From: Palsa-504 sp963822765
Lineage (GTDB): Bacteria > Actinomycetota > Actinomycetes > Streptosporangiales > Streptosporangiaceae
Reading direction: 5' to 3'
Assembly (NCBI GenBank): GCA_963822765.1
Contig: CAWGJL010000039.1
Location: forward strand, 70,846 to 134,845
DNA length: 64,000 bases
Below, piece by piece: positions 26,933-36,290 of this stretch (position 1 is the stretch's first letter; each line of letters opens with the position of its first letter). Below the pieces are notes generated by a model. That model saw nothing but the letters and a program-made list of their open reading frames with translations, searched no databases and had not been told where the DNA came from. The position numbers were made by a program, and so were the translations under genes.

Positions 26933-27940
26933 CACGAACACCAGGCGGCCCACGGTGCTGCCGTCGGCCAGCCGCTGGATCCCGTCGGCGACGTCGGCCA
27001 GGCCGAGCCGTTCCCCGATCAGCGGCCGGATCTGGCCGTCGGCCACCAGCTTGGTCAGCTGGACGTGGCAGTCCCTGATCAGCTGCGGGTCCTTGGTCTG
27101 GTACAGGCCCCAGTGCAGCCCCACGACCGAGTAGTTCTTGATCAGCACGTGGTTCAGCGCCGCGGACTGGATCGTCCCGCCGGCGAACCCGATGATCAGG
27201 ATCCGGCCCTCGAACGCGATGCACTTGGTCGACCGGGTGTACGTGTCGCCGCCGACCGGGTCGTAGACCACGTCGGCGCCGCGTCCCTCGGTGACCTCCT
27301 TGACCACCTCGACGAAGTCCTGGCTGAGCCGGTCCACCACCACGTCGGCGCCGAGCGCGCGGGCCACCTCCGCCTTGCGCTCGCCGCCCACCACGCCGAT
27401 GACCCGCGCCCCGGCCGCCTTGCCAAGCTGGACCGCGCCGCTGCCTACCCCGCCGGCCGCGGCGTGCACCAGCAGCGTCTCCCCGGCGGCCAGCCTGGCC
27501 CGCCGGTGCAGCCCGAACCACCCGGTCTGGTACGTGATGAAGAAGGCCGCGGCCTCGGCGTCGTCCAGGCCCTCCGGGGCCGGGAAGACGCTGCTGGCGT
27601 TCATGACCGCGAGCTCGGCGTAGGCGCCCGACGGCAGCGACGACCCGCCCAGCACCCGGTCCCCGACGGCCAGGCCCTCCGCATATAGCTTGCGCGCCTC
27701 CCCTTCCCCCCTCAATGGGCCCACCGCGAGGATCTCGCCGCACAGCTCGATGCCCGGCGTGAACGGCAGCGGCGGGCGGACCTGGTACCCGCCCCGGCAC
27801 ATGAGCACGTCGGGGAAGTTCGCCGCCGCGGCGCGCACCCGGACCAGCACCTGTCCCGGCCCCGGCGCGGGGTCCGGCACCTCGGCCAGCGTCAGCACCT
27901 CCCGCGGCTCACCAAGCTCCCCTACCAGCCACGCCCTCAT
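26927..27940 (-). CDS. Zinc-independent quinone oxidoreductase-like MDR protein
   Basis: 337 residues of the NADPH:quinone reductase subgroup of medium-chain dehydrogenases. ANFPDVLMCRGGYQVRPPLP and FTPGIELCGEI form the catalytic domain; HAAAGGVGSGAVQLGKAAGA is the NADPH-binding loop. There are no zinc-ligand Cys clusters. The ATG at 27938-27940 overlaps the stop of the upstream SDR gene (ATGA), so the two are translationally coupled and may act on the same substrate. Confidence 0.88.
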   Translation of the reverse strand: MRAWLVGELGEPREVLTLAEVPDPAPGPGQVLVRVRAAAANFPDVLMCRGGYQVRPPLPFTPGIELCGEILAVGPLRGEGEARKLYAEGLAVGDRVLGGSSLPSGAYAELAVMNASSVFPAPEGLDDAEAAAFFITYQTGWFGLHRRARLAAGETLLVHAAAGGVGSGAVQLGKAAGARVIGVVGGERKAEVARALGADVVVDRLSQDFVEVVKEVTEGRGADVVYDPVGGDTYTRSTKCIAFEGRILIIGFAGGTIQSAALNHVLIKNYSVVGLHWGLYQTKDPQLIRDCHVQLTKLVADGQIRPLIGERLGLADVADGIQRLADGSTVGRLVFVP

Positions 27941-28716
27941 AGCCCTGCCTCCTCGATCCGCTGCTGCAGCCGGTTCATGCCGCGCAGCCACTTGTCGGGG
28001 TCGGCGGCCCGCAGCCCGTAGTAGTCGTGCACCTGCGGGTGCGGCAGGATCAGGAACCGGCCGTCGGCCAGGCCCTCCCACAGCGCCTCGCCGACCTCCT
28101 CAGGCTCGATCGAGGCCTCCCGGAGCACGATGTCCCCGGCCCGGCCGGACGCGGCCAGCATGCTGGTCCGGACCCCCTGCGGGCAGATGCAGTGCACGGC
28201 CAGCCCGCGGTGGCTGTACGTCGCGGCCAGCCATTCCGCGTAGGCCTCGGCGCCGTGCTTGGTCACCGAGTACGGCGCGGCCCCGAGCATGGTGAGCAGC
28301 CCGGCCGCCGACGCGGTCACGACGAAGCAGCCCTGGCCCCGGCCCAGCCAGCCGGGCAGCAGCTCCCGCGACGCGCGGACGTGGGCCATCACGTTGAGCT
28401 CCCAGGACCGCTGCCAGGATTCCTCCGGTGCGTCCGGGCCGGTGCCCTCGGCGATCCCCGCGTTGGAGCAGAAGATGTCGATCTCGCCGAGGTGCCCGCG
28501 GGCCCCCGCGATGAGCTCGCGGACGCCCTCCTCGGTGGCGACGTCGCCGGGCACCGCGTACCCGCCGATCTCCCCGGCCACCGCGGCCGCGGCCGCGCCG
28601 TCCAGGTCGTTGACCACCACCCGGCCGCCGCCCGCGGCCAGCCTGCGGGCCAGGGCCCGGCCGATCCCGGCGCCGCCGCCGGTGACGACAATTCCCGATC
28701 CCTGCACCACCGTCAT
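27937..28716 (-). CDS. Short-chain dehydrogenase/reductase
   Basis: About 259 residues. Classical SDR: GGGAGIGRALARRLAAGGG is the cofactor loop (TGGGAGIG), NAGIAEG the structural NAG, YSVTKHGAE the catalytic YxxxK, and VTASAAG the Ser. D at the end of beta-2 (VNDLDG) favours NAD. ATG at 28716 with GGTGGG seven bases upstream; a GTG at 28731 is possible. First gene of a two-gene unit with the quinone oxidoreductase. Confidence 0.87.
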   Translation of the reverse strand: MTVVQGSGIVVTGGGAGIGRALARRLAAGGGRVVVNDLDGAAAAAVAGEIGGYAVPGDVATEEGVRELIAGARGHLGEIDIFCSNAGIAEGTGPDAPEESWQRSWELNVMAHVRASRELLPGWLGRGQGCFVVTASAAGLLTMLGAAPYSVTKHGAEAYAEWLAATYSHRGLAVHCICPQGVRTSMLAASGRAGDIVLREASIEPEEVGEALWEGLADGRFLILPHPQVHDYYGLRAADPDKWLRGMNRLQQRIEEAGL

Positions 28717-28808
28717 CCGCGCACCCACCATCAGCGTCGGTCAGGGGCGGCACGCCCCAGGCATCCTCCGCAGGGTATCGCGGCCGAGGCCGGACCAGCA
28801 GACCCGCC

Positions 28809-29207
28809 CTACTGGCCGGTAGCAGGCTCCGGCCGCCCGGCCGCCCGGCCGATCAGCGCGGCCGCGGTGGCCAGCAGCTGGTCGACCCGGACCGGCTTGG
28901 TCAAGAACTCATCCGCCCGGCCGATCAGCGCGGCCGTGCCGAGCTGGACGTGCGCGGTGAGCACGGCCACCGGCAGGGCGGGCGCGATCCGCCGCAGCGC
29001 GTCGAGCAGCTCCAGGCCGCTCATGCCCGGCATCTCCACGTCGGTGACGACCAGGTCCCAGCACTGCGCCGCGGCCAGCTCCAGCGCGACCGCCGGGTCG
29101 GCGGTGTGCGTGACCTCGAAGTTCCCCCGCTTGGCCAGGACGGTCACGGCAAACAGGGCCGCCTCCGGATCGTCCTCGACGAGGAGGATCCGCCCCCTGA
29201 TGCTCAT
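28809..29207 (-). CDS. Single-domain (CheY-like) response regulator
   Basis: 132 residues holding only a receiver domain. RILLVEDDPEAA gives the acidic pair, VVTDVEMPGMSGLELL the phospho-acceptor Asp, VLTAH the Thr, and LTKPV the Lys. No output domain, so it must act through protein contacts, perhaps in a relay with the neighbouring hybrid-like sensor. ATG start at 29205-29207; separated by 105 bases from the OmpR-type regulator. Confidence 0.87.
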   Translation of the reverse strand: MSIRGRILLVEDDPEAALFAVTVLAKRGNFEVTHTADPAVALELAAAQCWDLVVTDVEMPGMSGLELLDALRRIAPALPVAVLTAHVQLGTAALIGRADEFLTKPVRVDQLLATAAALIGRAAGRPEPATGQ

Positions 29208-29312
29208 GCCCCCACTGTGCACGCCCCAGATAGCCAGCCGCGTTGCGCCCCCGGTGCAGGACAGTTGCACCCACAAGCCGCAAAGCCGCACCCGCAACGC
29301 CGCAAAGCCGCG

Positions 29313-30080
29313 TCAGCCGGGATCGCCGTCCCGCGGCCGCGGCGCCCGCGCCGCCACCGGGACCACATACCGGTAGCCGAACCCCCGGACCGCCTCGATC
29401 GAAGCGCCCGGCCCGCCGTGCTGGCCGAGCTTGCGCCGCAGCCGCATGATGCCGAACTTCACCCGCTCCGGGCCGATGCCGAGCGGGTCGTTCCAGGCCA
29501 GCTCGAGCAGCTGGTCGGGGGTCAGGGTCCGCCCGGGGTGCTGGACCAGCGCGGCCAGCAGCCGGTACTCGATCGGGGTCAGCGCGATCGGCGTCCCGTT
29601 CACGCTGACCTCGCGCGAGTCGAACCGGACCAGCAGGCTGCCGTCGTCGTAGACCTCGGGCGGCGGCTGTCCGGCCCGCGGCCGCCGCAGCAGCGCCTCC
29701 ACCCGGGCCGCCAGCTCCCGGTTCCCGAACGGCTTGGTGAGATAGTCGTCGGCCCCGCCGTGCAGCCCGCGCACCTTGTCCGCCTCGTGCCCGTGCGCGG
29801 TCAAGATGAGGACCGGCACGTCACTCAGGTCGCGGATGCGCTCCAGGACCTGCCAGCCGTCCAGCGTCGGCAGCCCGATGTCCAGCACCACCAGGTCCGG
29901 CCGCGCGGTGTGGAAGACCCGCAGGCCGTGCTTGCCGTCGGCGGAGTTGGCCACGTCGAACCCGCTCCTGGTCAGTACGGTGCGGATGCCGAGCGCGATG
30001 TCCCGGTCGTCCTCGATGACCAGCACCCGGCCCTTCCCGGAGGCGCCGGAACCGGAGCCGAAGCCCGGACCGGGACTCAT
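29313..30080 (-). CDS. OmpR-family DNA-binding response regulator
   Basis: 255 residues. Receiver domain (RVLVIEDDRDIALG, VVLDIGLPTLDGW with Asp, ILTAHG, LTKPF) followed by a winged-helix output domain (LTPIEYRLLAALVQHPGRTL, then VKFGIMRLRRKLG, VRGFGYRYVVP). Its ATG overlaps the stop of the sensor kinase by four bases (ATGA), so it is the cognate regulator. Confidence 0.93.
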   Translation of the reverse strand: MSPGPGFGSGSGASGKGRVLVIEDDRDIALGIRTVLTRSGFDVANSADGKHGLRVFHTARPDLVVLDIGLPTLDGWQVLERIRDLSDVPVLILTAHGHEADKVRGLHGGADDYLTKPFGNRELAARVEALLRRPRAGQPPPEVYDDGSLLVRFDSREVSVNGTPIALTPIEYRLLAALVQHPGRTLTPDQLLELAWNDPLGIGPERVKFGIMRLRRKLGQHGGPGASIEAVRGFGYRYVVPVAARAPRPRDGDPG

Positions 30081-32137
30081 GGCGCCGTCGGCAGGAAGAC
30101 GCTGAACGTGCTGCCCCGGCCCAGCACGCTGCGCACCTCGACCTGCCCGCCGTGCATCTCGGTCAGGACCTTGACGATGGACAGCCCCAGGCCCGACCCG
30201 GGCAGCCCGGCGGTGCGCGCGTTGGACCCGCGGACGAACCGGCTGAACAGCTGGTCGGCCTCCGCCGGGGGGATGCCGATGCCGGAGTCCGCCACGTCGA
30301 TCCGCCAGATGCCCTGGTCGCAGACCGCACCCACCCGGACCAGCCCGTTACGGTGCGAGAACTTGACCGCGTTGGCGATCAGGTTGTCCAGCACCTGCAT
30401 CAGCCGCCGCGAGTCACCCGTCACCGGCGGCCCGGGGAAGGCCGAGAGCTCGAGCGTGACGCCCTGCTTGGCCGCGCCCGGCGTCGCAGCCCGGACCGCC
30501 TCGGTCACCAGGTCGGCGATAGAGACCGTGGCCAGGTCCAGGGGCAGCGCTCCGGCCTCGACCCGGTCCAGCATGAGCAGGTCGCCGATCAGCCGGTGCA
30601 GCCGGTCGGCGTTCCGCTCGATGATGTCCAGGAAGCTCAGGCCCTCCGGGGTAAGCGCGCCCGCTTCCCCCCTGATCAGCTCGATGAACGAGACGATCGA
30701 GGTCAGCGGGGTGCGCAGCTCGTGCGAGACGATGGCCAGGAACTGGTTCCTGCCCTCGTCGATGCGCTGCAGCCGCTCGTTCTGCGCGGTCAGCTGCCGC
30801 TGGGCCTGCTCGGCCAGCTGCCGGGCGGCCAGCTCGGCCTCCAGCGCCGCCATCCGCTGCTGCTCCAGCTCCTTGCGGTCCGACATGTCCCAGGTCAGCC
30901 ACAGGTCGCCCCGGAACCGGCCGTCGACCAGGATCGGCCAGTAGTCGCACTCGACGGTGCGCCCGTCCGCGCACTGAATCTGCTCCCCGGACAGCGGCTG
31001 CCGGGCCCGGAGCACTTGCCAAACCCGCCGGACGAATCCCGCCGGGTCGGCGAACACGCAGTTGATCCGGCGCACCACCGCCCGCGCGGACGTCCCCACC
31101 AGGGCGGGCGGGTCGTCGAGCCCGAACATGGCGCCGAAGCTCCGGCTGACGTGCGTGATCCGGCCCCGCTCGTCGGTGATGAGCACGCCGGGGATGGCCG
31201 TGGCGATCAGGCAGTTGAGCCGTTCGGTCTGGTCGGCCAGCGCCGCGTGCGAGCGCTCGATCTCGGTCAGGTCGCGCAGGAAACCGGTGAAGACGGTCGC
31301 CCCGCCCACGGTGATCTGGACCGGGGTCAGCTCCACGGTGCGTTCGGTGCCGTCGGCGCGCAGCGCGCCGATCCGCATCTGGCCGGTGAATTCCTCGGGA
31401 TCGCCGGTCTCGACGAAGGTCCGGATGTGATCGAGGAACCGCAGCCGGTGCCGCTCCGGGATCAGCGCCTCGGCCATCGCCTGGCCCAGCACCTCGTCCC
31501 GCCGGAAGCCGTACAGCTTCTCCGCCGCCGGGTTGAACTCGATGACCCGCCCGCCGGCGTCGAAGGCCAGGATGGCGATGGGCGCGCCGGTGATCAGCGC
31601 CCGGGTCAGGGTCTGCCGCTCGGCCAGCCGCGCCAGGTCGTCGGCGTGCCGGATCTGGGTCGCCACGATGGCCGCCACCGCGTGCGCGGTGGCGCTGATC
31701 TCCTCGTCCCAGCTCGCCGTGTCCGCGATCAGGGCCAGCGCGCACAGGCACTGCCCGTCGGCCGGCGCCGAGTAGGCCAGCAGCGCGCTAGCTGCCCCCG
31801 CATCGCCGGCAGGCTCGACCGACACCTGGATCGGAGCACCCCGCTGGGCCATGGACAGCGCACCGAGCCTGGCCAGCAGCGCGGGACTGGCGGCGTCCGC
31901 CGGGTGCGCCGCCAGCAGCGTGGCAGGCTGTCCCGCGGACGGCCGGAAGGCCAGCGCGGCGCGCAGGCCGAACGCGGCCACCAGCCGTTCCAGTACCGCG
32001 GGCAGCGCGCCCAGCGCGGTGTCGTCCCGCAGGATCCGCGCCACGGCGAAGTCCAGGACCGCGGCTGCCGACCCGGCGGGGCGCACCCGGTTCGGGACCA
32101 GGGCCGAGCCGGCCCTAGATCCCCGCGAAGCGCCCAT
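30077..32137 (-). CDS. Soluble PAS sensor histidine kinase
   Basis: About 686 residues. An N-terminal GAF-like region (30-200) is followed by two PAS domains (about 210-330, ILAFDAGGRVIEFNPAAEKL; about 340-450, VLITDERGRITHVS), a coiled coil, HisKA with phospho-acceptor VSHELRTPLTSIV, and HATPase_c (DNLIANAVKFSH, DSGIGIP, GSGLGLSIVK). No membrane segments, so it senses a cytoplasmic cue, perhaps redox or light through PAS. ATG at 32137 follows GGTTTGGGGGGAT. Confidence 0.92.
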   Translation of the reverse strand: MGASRGSRAGSALVPNRVRPAGSAAAVLDFAVARILRDDTALGALPAVLERLVAAFGLRAALAFRPSAGQPATLLAAHPADAASPALLARLGALSMAQRGAPIQVSVEPAGDAGAASALLAYSAPADGQCLCALALIADTASWDEEISATAHAVAAIVATQIRHADDLARLAERQTLTRALITGAPIAILAFDAGGRVIEFNPAAEKLYGFRRDEVLGQAMAEALIPERHRLRFLDHIRTFVETGDPEEFTGQMRIGALRADGTERTVELTPVQITVGGATVFTGFLRDLTEIERSHAALADQTERLNCLIATAIPGVLITDERGRITHVSRSFGAMFGLDDPPALVGTSARAVVRRINCVFADPAGFVRRVWQVLRARQPLSGEQIQCADGRTVECDYWPILVDGRFRGDLWLTWDMSDRKELEQQRMAALEAELAARQLAEQAQRQLTAQNERLQRIDEGRNQFLAIVSHELRTPLTSIVSFIELIRGEAGALTPEGLSFLDIIERNADRLHRLIGDLLMLDRVEAGALPLDLATVSIADLVTEAVRAATPGAAKQGVTLELSAFPGPPVTGDSRRLMQVLDNLIANAVKFSHRNGLVRVGAVCDQGIWRIDVADSGIGIPPAEADQLFSRFVRGSNARTAGLPGSGLGLSIVKVLTEMHGGQVEVRSVLGRGSTFSVFLPTAP

Positions 32138-32389
32138 ATCCCCCCAAACCTCTGGAGTAACCTCCGTCCCAAGTCTATGGCACGCATAGTGATACCCAGT
32201 GCGCGTAAGGTAACCCGCCAAACCCGGCGCCCGGGCCAAGCGCCCGCGGGGGTACCATGACCAACGGTGGTTCCGGCCGCCACTGGGTCCGCGGGCAGAG
32301 CTGCAAGCTCACCGGGTGCATGACCGTGATCGCAGGCGAGTCTTTCCCGCCCGAAGCACGCGGACCCCGGGCGTGAGGGAAGGACTGCC

Positions 32390-33227
32390 ATGCCCGGCCC
32401 GCCAAAACCAGCGCCACAACCGCGTTCGCTGCCCGGCCGGCCGAGCCTTCGCCACCTCAAGCACTTCGACGAGCGCTTCCTGGCCGTGCTGCCCCCGCCC
32501 GCCCTGATCAAGACGATCGGCAACATGGCGGCGGACCTGCGCGGCGACCCGGTGGTCCTCGGCCAGACCCCGGTGCAGGCCTACCTGCAGCTCCAGGGCA
32601 TGCACTACACCGCGGTCACCGAGCCCGGTCATCCCCGCCAGCGGCCCGCGCGGGACCGTCCACCCCAGCAACGGGGGCATCGCCGTCCTCGGCCAGCTGG
32701 TCGCCGACGTGACCGGCATGCCCTACGCCGACGCCGCCACCCGGCTCGTGCTGGCCCCGCTGCACCTCGACGACTCCTGTTTCCCCGCCCGCGCCGCCGA
32801 CCTCAGCCCCGACCGCGACCCGCGCGCGGTCACCAGCTACCAGCTGACCGTCGACGGCATCTTCGAGACGATCCCGGCCCAGGTCTCCACCCTCCAGGCG
32901 GTAGGCGGGCTGTGGTCGACGGGGGCCGATCTCGTGCGCCTGGGCCTCGGGTGGTCACGCCTGCTGCCCGAGGCCCTCGCGCACGAGGCGCTCACCCCGC
33001 AGTCCGGCCCGGATCCCGGCGGCGGCCGGACCGGCCTGGGCTGGCTCATCACCCCGCGCGGTGACGTCGCCAGCCACGCGGGCGCTAACGTCGACGCCAC
33101 CGCGATCGTGACCACCCGCATCCGCGATCAGCGCACGCACGTCGTGCTGACCCCCCGCCTGGTCCCGGTCAACTCCATCGAAACCCGCCTGCTCCGCGCG
33201 TGGACCAACCCTAAGGAGCCTCAATGA
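32390..33227 (+). pseudogene. Serine hydrolase (beta-lactamase fold) with internal deletion
   Basis: The start (ATG after GGGAAGGACTGCC) encodes an N-terminal accessory domain, LKHFDERFLAVLPPPALIKT to LQLQGMHYTAVTEPGH, as in LpqF-like serine hydrolases. At about 32640 it jumps, in another frame, to the second half of the catalytic domain (HPSNGGIAVLGQLVADVTGM, then GWLITPRGDVASHAGANVDA). The SxxK active-site segment and ~100 residues are missing, so it cannot be catalytic. The downstream frame is open from about 32655 to the stop, which overlaps the ABC ATPase start (ATGA). Confidence 0.7.
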
Positions 33228-34132
33228 TCGAGGTCGACCAGCTCGTCAAACGGTTCGGCGCGGTAACCGCGGTGGACGGGCTCACCTTCACCGTGCGTCC
33301 CGGCCACGTGACCGGCTTCCTCGGCCCGAACGGCGCGGGCAAGACCACCACGATGCGCGTCATCCTCGGCCTGAACGCCCCCACCAGCGGCCACGCCACC
33401 ATCAACAGCCAGCGCTACACCGGCCTGATCCGCCCGCTGCACCAGGTCGGCGCGCTGCTGGACGCGACCGCCCTGCACCCCGGGCGGACCGCGACGGCGC
33501 ACCTGGCCTCGATCGCGCAGAGCAACGGGATCAAGCAAAGCCGCGTCGCCGAGATGCTCAAGCTGACCGGCCTGGAGTCGGTCGCGAACCGCAGGCTCAA
33601 GGGGTTCTCGCTCGGCATGAAGCAGCGCCTCGGCATCGCCGTGGCGCTGCTCGGCGACCCGCCGGTGCTGATGTTCGACGAGCCGGTCAACGGCCTGGAC
33701 ACCGAGGGCATCGCCTGGATCCGCCAGTTCATGCGCGCCCTGGCCGCCGACGGCCGCACGGTCCTGGTCTCCAGCCACCTGATGAGCGAGATGGCGCAGA
33801 CCGCCGACCGGCTGATCGTCATCGGCCGCGGCCGCCTGCTCGCCGACACCACCACCGCCCAGCTCATCGAGTCCAGCGCCCGCAAGGACGTCCTGGTCCG
33901 TTCGCCCCGCGCCGCCGAGCTGGCCGACCTCATCAGAGCCCGCGGCGCCACCATAAAACCGGAGGAGGACGGCGGCCTGGCGGTGACCGGCCTGGACGCA
34001 CCCGCCATCGGCGACCTGGCCGCCGAGCACGGCATCGCGGTGCACGCCCTGATCCCGCGCAGCGCCTCCCTCGAGGAGGCCTACCTGGACCTCACCGGCG
34101 AGAGCACCGACTTCCGGGCGGCCACCCAATGA
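33224..34132 (+). CDS. ABC transporter ATP-binding protein (DrrA-like)
   Basis: 302 residues. Walker A GPNGAGKTTT, Q loop in HQVGALLD, signature FSLGMKQRLGIA, Walker B VLMFDEPVNGLD and switch SSHLMSEM are all intact; a ~70-residue C-terminal domain follows, as in drug-resistance ATPases. It powers the ABC-2 permease encoded next, with which it overlaps by ATGA; the upstream serine-hydrolase remnant overlaps its start in the same way. Confidence 0.92.
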   Translation: MIEVDQLVKRFGAVTAVDGLTFTVRPGHVTGFLGPNGAGKTTTMRVILGLNAPTSGHATINSQRYTGLIRPLHQVGALLDATALHPGRTATAHLASIAQSNGIKQSRVAEMLKLTGLESVANRRLKGFSLGMKQRLGIAVALLGDPPVLMFDEPVNGLDTEGIAWIRQFMRALAADGRTVLVSSHLMSEMAQTADRLIVIGRGRLLADTTTAQLIESSARKDVLVRSPRAAELADLIRARGATIKPEEDGGLAVTGLDAPAIGDLAAEHGIAVHALIPRSASLEEAYLDLTGESTDFRAATQ

Positions 34133-34926
34133 CCGCGCCCGCCCCGACGACCGCAACCGTCCCGCTGGCCGTCCGCGCCCGCGACCTGCTCACCTCCGAA
34201 TGGACCAAACTCCGCTCGGTCCGCTCCACGTACTGGACCCTGCTGGTCGCGGTGGTCACCCCGATCGCCATCAGCGCCCTGGTCGCGGTCACCCTGGCCA
34301 ACGCACCAGGCCAGCAGAACCCGGTCGACCCGCTGCTCCCCGGCCTGATCAGCCAGGAGTACGCGGTCCTGGCCGTCGGCGTGCTGGGCGTGCTGGCGTT
34401 CAGCACCGAGTACAGCACCGGCCTGATCCGCACCACGTTCGCCGCCGCGCCCCGCCGCCGTACGGTGCTCGCGGCCAAGGCGGCCGTCATCGGCGCGCTG
34501 ACCCTGGTCGCCGGCGAGGTGGTCGCCTTCGCCTCGTTCGCCCTGGTCCAGGCCGTCCTGTCCGGGAAGCACCTGTCCGTGTCGCTGTCCCATCCCGGCG
34601 TCCCGGGCGCGGTGCTGGCCGGCGGCCTGCTGCTGCTCGTGGTGGCCACCATGGGCGTGGGCCTGGGCGCGATCGTCCGGCACACCGCGGGCGGCATCGC
34701 CGCCCTGGTCGGCCTGATCTTCCTGCCCGCCATCCTCGGCGTGCTGCCCTCCCCGTGGGGCAACCGCATCGCCCGCTTCACCCTGCTCGACGCCGCCCGC
34801 CAGGTCACCGCGCTGCACCCCGCCACCAACCTGTTCGCCCCCGCCCTCTCCCTCCTGGTCCTGCTAGCCTGGCCCGCCCTAACCCTCCTAGCCGCCGCCC
34901 TCCTCATCACCCGCCGCGACACCTAA
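34129..34926 (+). CDS. ABC-2 type permease
   Basis: 265 residues with six hydrophobic helices. DLLTSEWTKLRSVRSTYWTL is the typical cytoplasmic start of actinobacterial ABC-2 permeases, and EYSTGLIRTTFAAAPRRRTV lies in the first loop. It forms the membrane part of the exporter with the preceding ATPase; substrate unknown. Confidence 0.9.
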   Translation: MTAPAPTTATVPLAVRARDLLTSEWTKLRSVRSTYWTLLVAVVTPIAISALVAVTLANAPGQQNPVDPLLPGLISQEYAVLAVGVLGVLAFSTEYSTGLIRTTFAAAPRRRTVLAAKAAVIGALTLVAGEVVAFASFALVQAVLSGKHLSVSLSHPGVPGAVLAGGLLLLVVATMGVGLGAIVRHTAGGIAALVGLIFLPAILGVLPSPWGNRIARFTLLDAARQVTALHPATNLFAPALSLLVLLAWPALTLLAAALLITRRDT

Positions 34927-35034
34927 CCGCCCCCGAGCCCTCCCCGCCCCCGAGCCTCCCGACCCGCCCCGAGCCCCCGAGCCTCCCGAGCCCCCGAGCC
35001 CCCCGGCCCCGCCCGCCAGCCCCCGAGCCGCCCC
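34927..35034. repeat. Low-complexity CCCGAGCC tract
   Basis: Irregular repeats of CCCCCGAGCC and CCTCCCGAG after the permease stop. No gene or fold is evident; it ends at the palindromic element. Confidence 0.6.
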
Positions 35035-35092
35035 GATCCGAATGAACCCCGGGTTTCACTGCCCTCTAGCGTGGTGAACCCCGGGGTTTCAC
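35035..35092. repeat. Two-unit palindromic intergenic element, copy 2
   Basis: GATCCGAATGAACCCCGGG start, TGAACCCCGGGTTTCA palindrome, CTAGCG spacer, then GTGAACCCCGGGGTTTCAC. Gap-free match to 9984-10042. Confidence 0.75.
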
Positions 35093-35129
35093 TTCCCTCC
35101 GCTCCACCGCCGGCCACGAGGATCTTTCA

Positions 35130-35144
35130 TTTTTTACCGAACGG
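35130..35144. repeat. Short T-tract/CCGAACGG motif at the broken end of the EamA gene
   Basis: T6 followed by ACCGAACGG. It coincides with the point where the EamA fragment stops resembling its family. Confidence 0.4.
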
Positions 35145-35454
35145 CCATTGATCCTCGCGCCCCGTCGGCCACCGCGCTGCCGGCCCACCAGCGCCGCCCC
35201 GGGTGCTCGCCCAGGAACAGCACCGCCAGCACGCTGGCGTAGACCGGCGCGGTCGCGACCAGCAGGCTGGCCGTGCCCGCGGGCACGACCCGCTCCCCGG
35301 TGTTGAGCAGCAGCTGGTACCCGGTCATCCCGGCCAGTCCGCACAGCGCGATCAGCGGCAGGTCGCGGAGCCGCGGCCGGCGCACGCCCAGGAACGGCGC
35401 GGCCAGCGCCAGCGCGGCCGACGCGACGGCCAGCCGCGCGACGCCCCGTCCCAT
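35134..35454 (-). pseudogene. EamA (DMT) transporter fragment
   Basis: About 95 recognisable residues: ARLAVASAALALAAPFLGV, LIALCGLAGMTGYQLLLNTG, GTASLLVATAPVYASVLAVL, FLGEHPGRRWWAGSAVA. This is the middle of the first EamA repeat; the helices before it and the whole second repeat are gone. ATG 35454 opens the frame but is not a natural start. Divergent from the LysR remnant, with which it was probably a regulator-transporter pair. Confidence 0.7.
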
Positions 35455-35512
35455 GCCTCGCCGCGCCCGCGATCGCCGCGCGCGCGGCCGCGCCTCCGCG
35501 ACCAGGTCGCCG

Positions 35513-36145
35513 GGCGGGTCAGCCCTGGCCGCGTTCCCGTCGGCGGCGGCCACCATCGTGGCCACGGCCTGGGCCGCGCTGGCCGGGTCCGCGCCCCACG
35601 TGCAGCTCGACCTGACCGAGATGGAACCCGACGAGTCGCTGCCCGCGGTGCTGCGCGGCACCACCGACGTGGCCGTCGCGCACGAGTACGACGTGCTCCC
35701 GCGTCCGCTCGACCCGCTCTTCGAGCGGCGCGAGCTGACCCGGGACCCGGTCCTGCTCGCCGTCCCGGCCAGCTCCCCGCTGGCCGGTCCGGTGGACCTG
35801 GGCAGTCTCGCCGGCCAGCCGTTCCTGGCTCCCCGGGGCCATACCAGCTGCGCGGAGATGATCCAGCGGGCCTGCGCCCGGGCCGGGTTCGTGCCCCGCG
35901 TGGTGGCCCGCGCCACCGACTTCGCCGTGCTGCTCAGCTTGGTCGCGGCCGGCGCCGGCCTGACCCTGGTCCCGGAACTGGCCGCCCGCTGTCTACCGGA
36001 CGGGGTCCGGCTGCTGCCCCCGGCCGAGCCGGTCACCCGCCAGATCTTCACCGTCAGCCGGCGCGGCGGCGACCGCAAACCCGCGGTCCGCGTCGTGCTG
36101 GACGCCCTCGCCGAGTCCGTCGATCACCTCCCCGCCGCCGCCTAA
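35513..36145 (+). pseudogene. LysR regulator lacking its DNA-binding domain
   Basis: Begins abruptly in GGSALAAFPSAAATIVATAW, which is the first strand of a LysR substrate-binding domain, and runs to a normal end (RVVLDALAESVDHLPAAA). VQLDLTEMEPDES and LAVPASSPLAGPVDLGSLAG are typical. The entire helix-turn-helix (~85 residues) is missing, so it cannot regulate. A single deletion spanning the divergent promoter would explain both this and the EamA truncation. Confidence 0.75.
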
Positions 36146-36218
36146 GGTCACGCCCGAGAGACCAGTGCTTATCGCTCAGATTTTCGCCTGACGCCCTCTC
36201 ATTAACCGATGAATGCCA

Positions 36219-36246
36219 CACCCTAACGAATAGAGCCGTTAGGGTG
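36219..36246. terminator. Bidirectional terminator
   Basis: CACCCTAACG pairs with CGTTAGGGTG around an 8-base loop. It separates the LysR remnant from the convergent methyltransferase gene. Confidence 0.7.
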
Positions 36247-36290
36247 CCACATTCACGGTGTTAGACGACTTCCGAAAGGCTGCCAGCGGC

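Noticed and set aside
30152..32260. Open frame of 702 codons opposite the histidine kinase
   Set aside because: Antisense shadow of a gene with intact HisKA and HATPase motifs.
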